A DNA stretch of 7,014 nt, taken from assembly GCA_035702855.1 (NCBI GenBank), contig DASSZM010000063.1, positions 1 to 7,014 on the forward strand, written 5' to 3'. The stretch's first letter is position 1. Each line of letters opens with the position of its first letter. Position numbers and translations under genes: made by a program. This document shows, in pieces, positions 1 through 5,883 of the stretch. The notes under the pieces are model-generated. The model did no database searches. It had not been told where the DNA came from and saw only the letters and a list, made by a program, of their open reading frames with translations. Source of the DNA: JAKAQB01 sp035702855. Lineage in GTDB: Bacteria; Actinomycetota; Acidimicrobiia; Acidimicrobiales; Palsa-688.

Positions 1-132
1 GTACGGCGACGCCACCTTCCACGGATCCCTGCCGTCGCGGCACCGGACCGCCGAGGTGAGCGCCATCGCCGCCACCCCGAGCGGGAACGGGTACTGGTTG
101 GCCGCCCGCACCGGCGGGGTGTTCGGCTTCGG
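1..132 (+). repeat. Coding tandem repeat, copy A (255-bp period)
   Basis: Bases 1-132 match bases 256-387 with four mismatches (40/295, 64/319, 98/353, 123/378). The 255-bp offset equals 85 codons, or two protein repeat units. Three of the four changes are silent and one is Phe to Tyr. The repeat may continue left of the window. Confidence 0.9.
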
Positions 133-805
133 CGGCGCCGCCTTCGCCGGCTCGCCCAACGCCGACGGCCTGCGCCACCACGCGAGGATCGTCAGCGTCG
201 CCGCCTCCCGCGGCCAGGGGTACTGGCTGGCCGCCGCCAACGGCTCGGTGTACGAGTACGGCGACGCCACCTTCCACGGATCCCTGCCGTCGCGACACCG
301 GACCGCCGAGGTGAGCGCGATCGCCGCCACCCCGAGCGGGAACGGGTACTGGCTGGCCGCCCGCACCGGCGGGGTGTACGGCTTCGGGGACGCCCGCTTC
401 CACGGCTCCGGCGCCCCGGAGCCGGCCTCCGCGGCCGTGACCGCGCTCGCCGCCACCGGCCCCGCCGGCTACCTGGAGCTGACGACGGCGGTGCGCACCA
501 CCCCCATCCGCACCCGGGCGGCCACCGCCGTCGCCGGCGTGTCGCTCGGCGACTTCGTGGTCACCTGCTACGACCTGCAGGGCACGACGGCCTCCGGGGC
601 ACCGGTGAGCATGTCCACGGTCGCCGTCGACCCGTCGGTGATCCCCATGGGCGCCACGATCGACATCAGCGGCGTCGGGGTCCGCGTCGCCCAGGACACC
701 GGGGGCGCCATCGTCGGGCACCGGCTCGACATCTGGGAGCCGACGTACCAGGACTGCGTCGACTGGGGCGTGCGGACGGAGCACGTCACGCTCCTGCGCC
801 GCTAG
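2..805 (+). CDS. Repeat protein with C-terminal 3D (Asp-Asp-Asp) domain, 3' part only
   Basis: The frame is open from base 2 and ends at TAG 803-805, giving 267 visible residues; the start lies left of the window. Residues 1-157 are tandem units of about 42 residues, each with a GYWLAA core followed by a G-V-[FY]-x-[FY]-G-[DG]-A turn, probably a beta-rich, propeller-like surface module. Residues about 185-267 match the 3D domain, named for three conserved aspartates. These appear to be D210 (AVDP), D232 (QDTGG) and D243 (LDIW), with the typical VIPMG and GHRLDIW context. The family shares a double-psi barrel with MltA lytic transglycosylases and occurs in Rpf-like and endolysin-like wall enzymes. 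Murein cleavage outside the membrane is therefore inferred. C189 and C252 could form a disulfide. The signal peptide, if any, is outside the window. The domain call is firm; the substrate is not. Confidence 0.85.
   Translation, partial: YGDATFHGSLPSRHRTAEVSAIAATPSGNGYWLAARTGGVFGFGGAAFAGSPNADGLRHHARIVSVAASRGQGYWLAAANGSVYEYGDATFHGSLPSRHRTAEVSAIAATPSGNGYWLAARTGGVYGFGDARFHGSGAPEPASAAVTALAATGPAGYLELTTAVRTTPIRTRAATAVAGVSLGDFVVTCYDLQGTTASGAPVSMSTVAVDPSVIPMGATIDISGVGVRVAQDTGGAIVGHRLDIWEPTYQDCVDWGVRTEHVTLLRR
256..387 (+). repeat. Coding tandem repeat, copy B (255-bp period)
   Basis: This is the partner of bases 1-132, about 97% identical. It encodes the YGDATFHGSLPSRH segment and the following GYWLAARTGGV segment. 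The intervening unit (about 133-255) is clearly more diverged, so the higher-order two-unit block was duplicated rather than the single unit. Confidence 0.9.
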
Positions 806-813
806 GGGTAACC

Positions 814-840
814 GCCGGGCGGGCCGTAGGCTCGCCCGGC
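814..840 (+). terminator. 12-bp GC hairpin between the 3D-domain gene and hemH
   Basis: GCCGGGCGGGCC (814-825) pairs with 829-840 along all 12 positions, with one G-U wobble (822/832) and a GTA loop. It starts 9 nt after the stop codon of the upstream gene and ends 2 nt before the hemH start. There is no T-run, which is common for actinobacterial terminators. It also contains the proposed hemH -10 box, so an operator role is possible as well. Confidence 0.6.
827..832 (+). promoter_or_regulatory. Candidate -10 box (TAGGCT) for hemH
   Basis: TAGGCT fits TAnnnT and lies 9 nt before the GTG start of hemH. No Shine-Dalgarno sequence is visible there, which suggests a leaderless or nearly leaderless transcript. 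No -35 match is obvious. The box sits in the loop and 3' arm of the 814-840 hairpin. Confidence 0.4.
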
Positions 841-841
841 T

Positions 842-1855
842 GTGAACCCGCCCGACGCCCTACTCGTGCTGTCCTTCGGCGGACCGGAAGGCCCCGACGA
901 GGTGCTGCCGTTCCTCGAGAACGTGCTCCGGGGACGCAACGTCCCCGAGGAGCGGATGCTCGCCGTCGCCGAGCACTACCACCACTTCGGCGGGGTGAGC
1001 CCCATCAACGCCCACAACCGCGCCCTGGTCGCCGCCGTGCGCGACGACCTCGCCGGCGCCGGCATCGACCTGCCGGTGTACTGGGGCAACCGCAACTGGC
1101 ACCCGCTGCTCGCCGACACCGTCGCGGCGATGCGCGCCGACGGCGTGCGGCGCGCGGCGGTGTTCGTGACCTCGGCCTTCGGGTCCTGGAGCGGCTGCCG
1201 GCAGTACCGCGAGGACCTGGGGCGCGCCGGCGCCGCCCCCGGCGACCCACGCCTGGACAAGCTCCGGCTCTACTACGACCACCCCGGCTTCGTGGAGGCG
1301 GTGGCCGACGGACTGGCCGCCACGCTCGCCGACGCCGGCCCGGCACAGGTCTGGTTCAGCGCCCACAGCATCCCGCTGTCGATGGCGGCGACCGCCCCCT
1401 ACGAGGACCAGCTGCGGACCGCCGCCCGCCTCGTCGCCGAGCGGTGCGGCCTGGACGACTGGCAGCTGGTGTACCAGAGCCGCTCCGGTGCGCCGGGCCA
1501 GCCCTGGCTCGGGCCCGACGTCACCGGGCGCCTGCGCGACAGCCGGCCGGGCGACACCGTCGTCGTCTGCCCGATCGGCTTCGTGTCGGACCACATGGAG
1601 GTCGTCTACGACCTCGACACCGAGGCCGCCGCCGTCGCCGCCGAGCGCGGCGTCCGGTTCCTGCGTTCGCCGACCGCCGGCACGCATCCCGCCTTCGTGA
1701 CGATGGTGCGGGAGCTGCTCGTCGAACGCCTCGACCCGGCGGCGCCCCGCCGGGCGCTCGGCCCCGACGGGCCCTGGCCCGACGAGTGCCCGGCGGGGTG
1801 CTGTGCGGGGGGCGGCCGCCCGCCGGCGGCTCAGCGCGTGTCGATGCGCCGGTAG
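842..1855 (+). CDS. hemH: Ferrochelatase (probably coproporphyrin III ferrochelatase)
   Basis: This enzyme inserts Fe2+ into the porphyrin ring. Actinobacteria normally use the coproporphyrin route, where it is also called CpfC. The 337-residue length suits the family. Visible landmarks are the N-terminal LLVLSFGGPEGPDEV strand-loop, the catalytic-histidine motif FSAHSIP (H175), the YQSRSG-PWLGPDV segment (211-227), and PIGFVSDHMEVVYDLD (245-259) with the conserved acidic residue E253. C119 (SGCRQYRED) plus C316, C320 and C321 (CPAGCC) resemble the four cysteines that hold a [2Fe-2S] cluster in mycobacterial ferrochelatase. The start is GTG 842, the first codon that gives the canonical N-terminus; there is no ribosome binding site. 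The last 25 bases overlap the end of the opposing deacetylase gene. Function is confident; the preferred porphyrin is inferred from lineage. Confidence 0.93.
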   Translation: MNPPDALLVLSFGGPEGPDEVLPFLENVLRGRNVPEERMLAVAEHYHHFGGVSPINAHNRALVAAVRDDLAGAGIDLPVYWGNRNWHPLLADTVAAMRADGVRRAAVFVTSAFGSWSGCRQYREDLGRAGAAPGDPRLDKLRLYYDHPGFVEAVADGLAATLADAGPAQVWFSAHSIPLSMAATAPYEDQLRTAARLVAERCGLDDWQLVYQSRSGAPGQPWLGPDVTGRLRDSRPGDTVVVCPIGFVSDHMEVVYDLDTEAAAVAAERGVRFLRSPTAGTHPAFVTMVRELLVERLDPAAPRRALGPDGPWPDECPAGCCAGGGRPPAAQRVSMRR

Positions 1856-2547
1856 GCCTCGGCGTAGCGCCCCTCCGGCAGGCCGCCGGCAGCGGCGGTA
1901 CCGCCCATCCACTCCCGCAGCATCGGCACCAGGCGGCCGTCCCGGTCGGTCTCCTGGCTGACGTGGGCCCCCAGCGCCTCGACCTTCAGGTCGAAGTAGT
2001 CGGTCAGGTCGAGTACGACGTCGGGGTCGGGGCCGCCGACCACCCACACCTCGGGGACCACGTGGGCGGCGAGGCCCTCCGCCGCCAGCTCGGGGTGGGC
2101 GAAGGGGTTGCGGGCATCCGGGTAGACGGCGCAGAGCGTCGCCTCCCCTGCGGCCATGTGGTCCGGGTGGCTCCCGTACACGCTCGCCCAGTTGCGCTGC
2201 GGGTTCTGGCAGATGACCCGGTCGGGACGGACGGTGCGGATCACCCGGGAGAGATCGCGCCGCAGCGGCAGGTCGACCGCCACCCGCCCGTCGGGGTACC
2301 CCAACCAGTGCAGCTCCTCGACGCCCAGGACGCGGGCCGCCTCGGTCTGCTCCTCCCGGCGGATCACCGGGATCCGGTCGCGGGCGACACTGGCGTCGAA
2401 GCCACCCGCGTCGCCGTCGGTCACCAGGCAGTAGGAGACCTGCCAGCCGGTGGCGACGAGGAAGGCGACGGTGGCCCCCGACCCGAAGTCGATGTCGTCG
2501 GGATGGGCCGCCACCACCAGCACGCGGGGTGGGGTGTCTTCGGGCAT
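1831..2547 (-). CDS. PIG-L/LmbE-family zinc-dependent deacetylase
   Basis: This is a 238-residue member of the GlcNAc-PI de-N-acetylase (PIG-L/LmbE) family, which removes acyl groups from N-acyl sugars or related amides with a metal ion. The diagnostic AHPDD motif is at residues 14-18 and the second metal motif HPDH at 127-130. By analogy with MshB, H15, D18 and H130 should bind zinc and D17 should act as base. VTDGDAGG (42-49) and the EEQTEAARVLGV helix (65-76) are also typical. Mycothiol enzymes MshB and Mca belong here but are longer (near 290-300 residues), so I do not assign either name. ATG 2547 is chosen because the core fold begins six residues later; 59 upstream in-frame codons are Arg/Gly/Ala-rich with no fold. 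A TACGGT box sits 6 nt before this ATG. The substrate is unknown. Confidence 0.88.
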   Translation of the reverse strand: MPEDTPPRVLVVAAHPDDIDFGSGATVAFLVATGWQVSYCLVTDGDAGGFDASVARDRIPVIRREEQTEAARVLGVEELHWLGYPDGRVAVDLPLRRDLSRVIRTVRPDRVICQNPQRNWASVYGSHPDHMAAGEATLCAVYPDARNPFAHPELAAEGLAAHVVPEVWVVGGPDPDVVLDLTDYFDLKVEALGAHVSQETDRDGRLVPMLREWMGGTAAAGGLPEGRYAEAYRRIDTR

Positions 2548-2553
2548 CGCGGC

Positions 2554-2559
2554 ACCGTA
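2554..2559 (-). promoter_or_regulatory. Candidate -10 box (TACGGT) for the deacetylase gene
   Basis: On the minus strand TACGGT ends 6 nt before ATG 2547, so transcription would begin at or next to the start codon. No Shine-Dalgarno sequence is present. The match supports ATG 2547 over the longer upstream frame. No -35 match is obvious. Confidence 0.4.
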
Positions 2560-2590
2560 GCCCAGCAGCACACCGCGGATGCCGGCCCGG

Positions 2591-2596
2591 TAGATT
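2591..2596 (+). promoter_or_regulatory. Candidate -10 box (TAGATT) for ahcY
   Basis: TAGATT is the AT-richest hexamer in the 179-bp divergent intergenic region and fits TAnnnT. A transcript starting near 2603 would carry a leader of about 120 nt before ahcY. No good -35 hexamer is seen 16-18 nt upstream. Confidence 0.35.
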
Positions 2597-2603
2597 GTGC
2601 GAC

Positions 2604-2726
2604 GGTCCCGGGCCGACCAGATGGGACGGGTCAGACGACCCCGGCCTGCGACGGGTTGCACCGCAGATCGGGCGCGCCGCGCCCCGCCCGCAGCCCTTCC
2701 CGATCCTTCTCCCATCAGGAGCACCG
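2604..2726 (+). promoter_or_regulatory. Structured 5' leader of ahcY with strong ribosome binding site
   Basis: Three perfect small hairpins stand in a row. GGGTC/GACCC (2628-2641) has loop AGAC, CTGCG/CGCAG (2646-2666) has an 11-nt loop, and GGGCGC/GCGCCC (2670-2684) has loop GCC. Upstream, GGTC/GACC (2604-2618) competes with GTCCC/GGGAC (2605-2627). A pyrimidine-rich stretch then leads to AGGAG (2717-2721), 5 nt before ATG 2727. The conserved core of the known SAH riboswitch is not recognisable. Regulation by this leader is inference; the stems could arise by chance at this GC content. Confidence 0.35.
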
Positions 2727-4151
<1,425 letters not shown>

Positions 4152-4176
4152 GTCGGAGGCCCATCGGCCCCCCGAC
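4152..4176 (+). terminator. Hairpin directly after ahcY
   Basis: GTCGG (4152-4156) pairs with CCGAC (4172-4176). Inside it, GGCC (4158-4161) pairs with GGCC (4166-4169) around a CATC loop, with a small internal loop between the stems. It begins at the base after the TGA stop and has no T-run. A terminator role is inferred from position and pairing. Confidence 0.5.
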
Positions 4177-4190
4177 GGTGCAGCGGTCCC

Positions 4191-4196
4191 TACCGT
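4191..4196 (+). promoter_or_regulatory. Candidate -10 box (TACCGT) for the dehydrogenase gene
   Basis: TACCGT lies 7 nt before ATG 4204, right for a leaderless transcript starting at that ATG. No Shine-Dalgarno sequence serves the nearby GTG codons at 4195 or 4198, and the GTG at 4195 overlaps the box itself. This decides the start in favour of ATG 4204. Confidence 0.45.
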
Positions 4197-4203
4197 GGTG
4201 GAG

Positions 4204-5043
4204 ATGGAGCTCACCGTTCTCGGCATGGGACAGATGGGGCGCGCCCTGGCGACGCGCCTGCTCGACACCGACCACTCGGTCACGGTCTGGAACCGCAGCC
4301 CGGGCAAGGCGGACGACGTCGTCGCCCGCGGCGCCACAGAGGCCCGGTCCGTCGAGGAGGCCGTCGCCGGCGCGGACGCCGTCCTCACGATGGTCACCGA
4401 CGACCATGCCGTCCGGTCGGTCCTCCTGCCCGGCGGCTCCCCGCGTCGACTCGACGCGCTGCTCGACTGCTCCACGGTCTCGCCCGCGACCACCCGGGAG
4501 CTGGCCGCCGCCTACGGCCACCGCTTCGCGGCCTGCCCCGTCCTCGGCGGGCCGGCGGCGACCGCCGGGGGCGAGGCGGCCCTCGTGGTCGCCGGGCCGG
4601 CCCCCCTCCTGGATCGCCTCGGGCCGGTGCTCACCTCGCTGTCCCCGTCGGTGCGCCGGGTCGGCGACGACCCGGCGGCGGCGACGACCGTCAAGCTGCT
4701 CGGCAACTACCTGTTGCTCGGCGGTCTGGCCGTCCTCGCCGAGGCGGTCGCCGCCGGGCAGTCCGCCGGGCTGCCCGACGACCTTCTGGTCGGCTTCTTC
4801 GAGGCCGTGGCCGCCCCCTCCCTGCGCAACCGCGTCGCCGACGTCGTGCGGGGCGACCACGACGGCTGGTTCCCGACCCCGATGGGCGCCAAGGACGTCC
4901 ACCTGCTGACCGACACCGCCGAGGCCGCCGGGGTCCGCCTGCCCGTCGCCGCCCTCGTCGCGTCCCGCTACGACGAGGCGGCCGCCGCCGGCCTCGCCGA
5001 CCGGGACGTCGCCGCCGTCGTGGAGTTGCTCCGCCGGCCTTGA
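4204..5043 (+). CDS. Beta-hydroxyacid dehydrogenase family (3-hydroxyisobutyrate dehydrogenase-like)
   Basis: This 279-residue, NAD(P)-dependent oxidoreductase has the two-domain layout of the 3-hydroxyisobutyrate/6-phosphogluconate dehydrogenase group. The Rossmann motif GMGQMG is at residues 7-12, and VWNRSPGKAD follows strand 2. Its Asn-Arg pair favours NADP, by analogy. Further blocks are DCSTVSPAT (88-96), PVLGGPAATAGG (112-123), the catalytic-lysine helix VKLLGNYLLL with K164 and N168 (163-172), and PMGAKDVHLL (226-235). The retained lysine argues against the related imine reductases, which replace it. The substrate could be 3-hydroxyisobutyrate, tartronate semialdehyde, a succinic semialdehyde or another small beta-hydroxyacid; the sequence does not decide. 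GTG 4195 and GTG 4198 are alternative in-frame starts, but ATG 4204 suits the promoter spacing. The stop codon overlaps the start of the next gene, so the pair is likely co-transcribed. Confidence 0.87.
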   Translation: MELTVLGMGQMGRALATRLLDTDHSVTVWNRSPGKADDVVARGATEARSVEEAVAGADAVLTMVTDDHAVRSVLLPGGSPRRLDALLDCSTVSPATTRELAAAYGHRFAACPVLGGPAATAGGEAALVVAGPAPLLDRLGPVLTSLSPSVRRVGDDPAAATTVKLLGNYLLLGGLAVLAEAVAAGQSAGLPDDLLVGFFEAVAAPSLRNRVADVVRGDHDGWFPTPMGAKDVHLLTDTAEAAGVRLPVAALVASRYDEAAAAGLADRDVAAVVELLRRP

Positions 5044-5615
5044 CCATCGGCGTCTACCCGGGCTCGTTCAGCCCCCCGACCGTCGCCCACCTCGCCGTCG
5101 CCGAGGCCGCCCGGGAGCACGCCGGGCTGGCCCGCCTCGACCTGGTGCTGTCGAGGCGGGCGCTCGGCAAGGAGGCGGCATCCGGCCCCGGCCCGGAGGA
5201 GCGCGTCGAGCTGCTGCTCGAGGTGGCCGCCACCCGGCCGTGGCTTCGCGTGCGCCTCACCGACGACCGCCTCGTGGCGGACATCGCCGCCGGCTACGAC
5301 GTGGTGGTCCTGGGCGCCGACAAGTGGGCGCAGGTGCGCGACCCGGCCTGGTACGGCGGGTCCGCGGCGGCGCGCGACGCCGCCGTGGCCCGGCTGCCAC
5401 GGGTCCTGGTGGCACCCCGCCACGGCCACGGCCTGACCCCCGCCGACGTCGCACCCGCCGAGCTGCTCCACGTCGACGCGCGCCACCACCGGGTCTCGTC
5501 CACCGCGGCGCGCGCCGGCCGGGAGGACTGGATGCTCCCGGAGGCGGTCGCCTGGTCCCGGCGGCGGGGCACCTGGACCAGCGGCCGCTGGCGGGCCGGT
5601 GGCGACGACCGGTGA
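5040..5615 (+). CDS. NadD-like nucleotidyltransferase (adenylyltransferase fold)
   Basis: This 191-residue protein has the class I nucleotidyltransferase layout. An N-terminal GSFSPPTVAHL loop (8-18) stands where T/HxGH enzymes bind ATP. A central LGADKW (91-96) is like the GAD/GSD block of NadD, and VSSTAAR (152-158) plus a LPEAVAWS helix (166-173) match the ISSTxIR end of NadD. NadD adenylates nicotinate mononucleotide on the way to NAD. Two usual motif residues differ: the Asp of G-x-F-D-P is Ser11 and the Gly of T/HxGH is Ala16. Activity or substrate may therefore have drifted, and I give no symbol. The TTG start overlaps the previous TGA (TTGA); any later start would lose the nucleotide loop. 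No good ribosome binding site is seen, so translational coupling is likely. The pairing with a redox enzyme gives no clear pathway. Confidence 0.8.
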   Translation: MTIGVYPGSFSPPTVAHLAVAEAAREHAGLARLDLVLSRRALGKEAASGPGPEERVELLLEVAATRPWLRVRLTDDRLVADIAAGYDVVVLGADKWAQVRDPAWYGGSAAARDAAVARLPRVLVAPRHGHGLTPADVAPAELLHVDARHHRVSSTAARAGREDWMLPEAVAWSRRRGTWTSGRWRAGGDDR

Positions 5616-5640
5616 CCCCACCGCGCCACCCGGTCGCCAC
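5598..5640 (+). terminator. Hairpin with alternative arms at the end of the nucleotidyltransferase gene
   Basis: GTGGCGAC (5599-5606) pairs perfectly with GTCGCCAC (5633-5640). The overlapping GGTGGCG (5598-5604) can instead pair with CGCCACC (5624-5630). An inner CGGTG/CACCG stem (5610-5623) with loop ACCC fits either form. The structure spans the stop codon at 5613-5615 and ends next to a -10-like box at 5641. It is a probable terminator; the switch between arms is only a possibility. Confidence 0.45.
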
Positions 5641-5646
5641 TAGCGT
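5641..5646 (+). promoter_or_regulatory. Candidate -10 box (TAGCGT) before the small membrane protein
   Basis: TAGCGT is followed by 7 nt and then ATG 5654, the same spacing as TACCGT before the dehydrogenase. It would give a leaderless message starting with the 10-codon frame that leads into the membrane protein gene. Confidence 0.45.
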
Positions 5647-5653
5647 GTTCGTG

Positions 5654-5686
5654 ATGCATTCGAGCCCCTCCGACGATCGCCGGTGA
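5654..5686 (+). CDS. Possible 10-codon leader peptide, coupled to the next gene
   Basis: ATG 5654 opens a frame encoding MHSSPSDDRR and ending at TGA 5684-5686. That stop overlaps the GTG start (5683) of the membrane protein as GTGA. The frame has leaderless promoter spacing, while the GTG downstream has no ribosome binding site. Ribosomes that finish here could restart on the GTG. There is no run of one amino acid that would suggest attenuation. Alternatively, a sequencing frameshift near 5680 could have split one gene of about 65 codons. Confidence 0.35.
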   Translation: MHSSPSDDRR

Positions 5687-5853
5687 CGGTCCTGTACGGG
5701 GCGGCCGCCGCCCTCGTCCTCGCCCAGCTCGTCGGCATCTACGGACTCGTGACCCGCAAGGCCGACCTGGTGTTCAGCCTGCTCATGGTGGTCCTGGTGG
5801 TCATCGCCGCAGTGCTGGCCGTCGCGGGCATCAACGCCCTCCGCCACCTGTAG
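5683..5853 (+). CDS. Small two-helix membrane protein, 56 residues, function unknown
   Basis: The frame begins at GTG 5683, its only start codon after the in-frame stop at 5641-5643, and ends at TAG 5851-5853. The product has one hydrophobic helix at about residues 3-23 and a second at about 29-51. A short TRKAD loop joins them and the tail is NALRHL. The basic loop would lie in the cytoplasm under the positive-inside rule, placing both ends outside. The IYGLVTRKADLV stretch slightly recalls the first hairpin of NuoK/MnhC subunits (YGLLTRRNLI-type). However, the conserved membrane glutamate of NuoK and the third helix are missing, so I do not assign it there. Codon use is GC-rich like the neighbours. 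It fills an otherwise empty gap and is followed by a strong hairpin, which supports a real gene. Confidence 0.6.
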   Translation: MTVLYGAAAALVLAQLVGIYGLVTRKADLVFSLLMVVLVVIAAVLAVAGINALRHL

Positions 5854-5863
5854 CGCCCCTCGG

Positions 5864-5880
5864 GCCGCCCGGCGGGCGGC
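5864..5880. terminator. Shared hairpin between converging genes
   Basis: GCCGCCC (5864-5870) and GGGCGGC (5874-5880) form a perfect 7-bp stem with a GGC loop. It sits in the 30-bp gap between the stop of the membrane protein (5853) and the stop of the opposing oxidoreductase (5884). It can therefore act on both transcripts. No T-run is present on either strand. Confidence 0.6.
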
Positions 5881-5883
5881 GCC

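Noticed and set aside
1..387. CRISPR array or transposon repeats
   Set aside because: The repeats are in frame, mostly silent in their differences and encode protein units; there are no short identical repeats with unique spacers and no transposase.
2548..2724. Upstream extension of the deacetylase by 59 codons
   Set aside because: The extra residues are Arg/Gly/Ala-rich with no fold and would overlap the ahcY leader; ATG 2547 has a fitting -10 box.
2529..2726. Upstream extension of ahcY by 66 codons
   Set aside because: The frame is open, but AGGAG lies 5 nt before ATG 2727, the family N-terminus begins there, and the extension would overlap the deacetylase start.
2597..2726. SAH riboswitch upstream of ahcY
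   Set aside because: The location is right, but I could not find the conserved GAGGAGCGCUGC or AGGCUCG core segments of that family; a covariance search would settle it.
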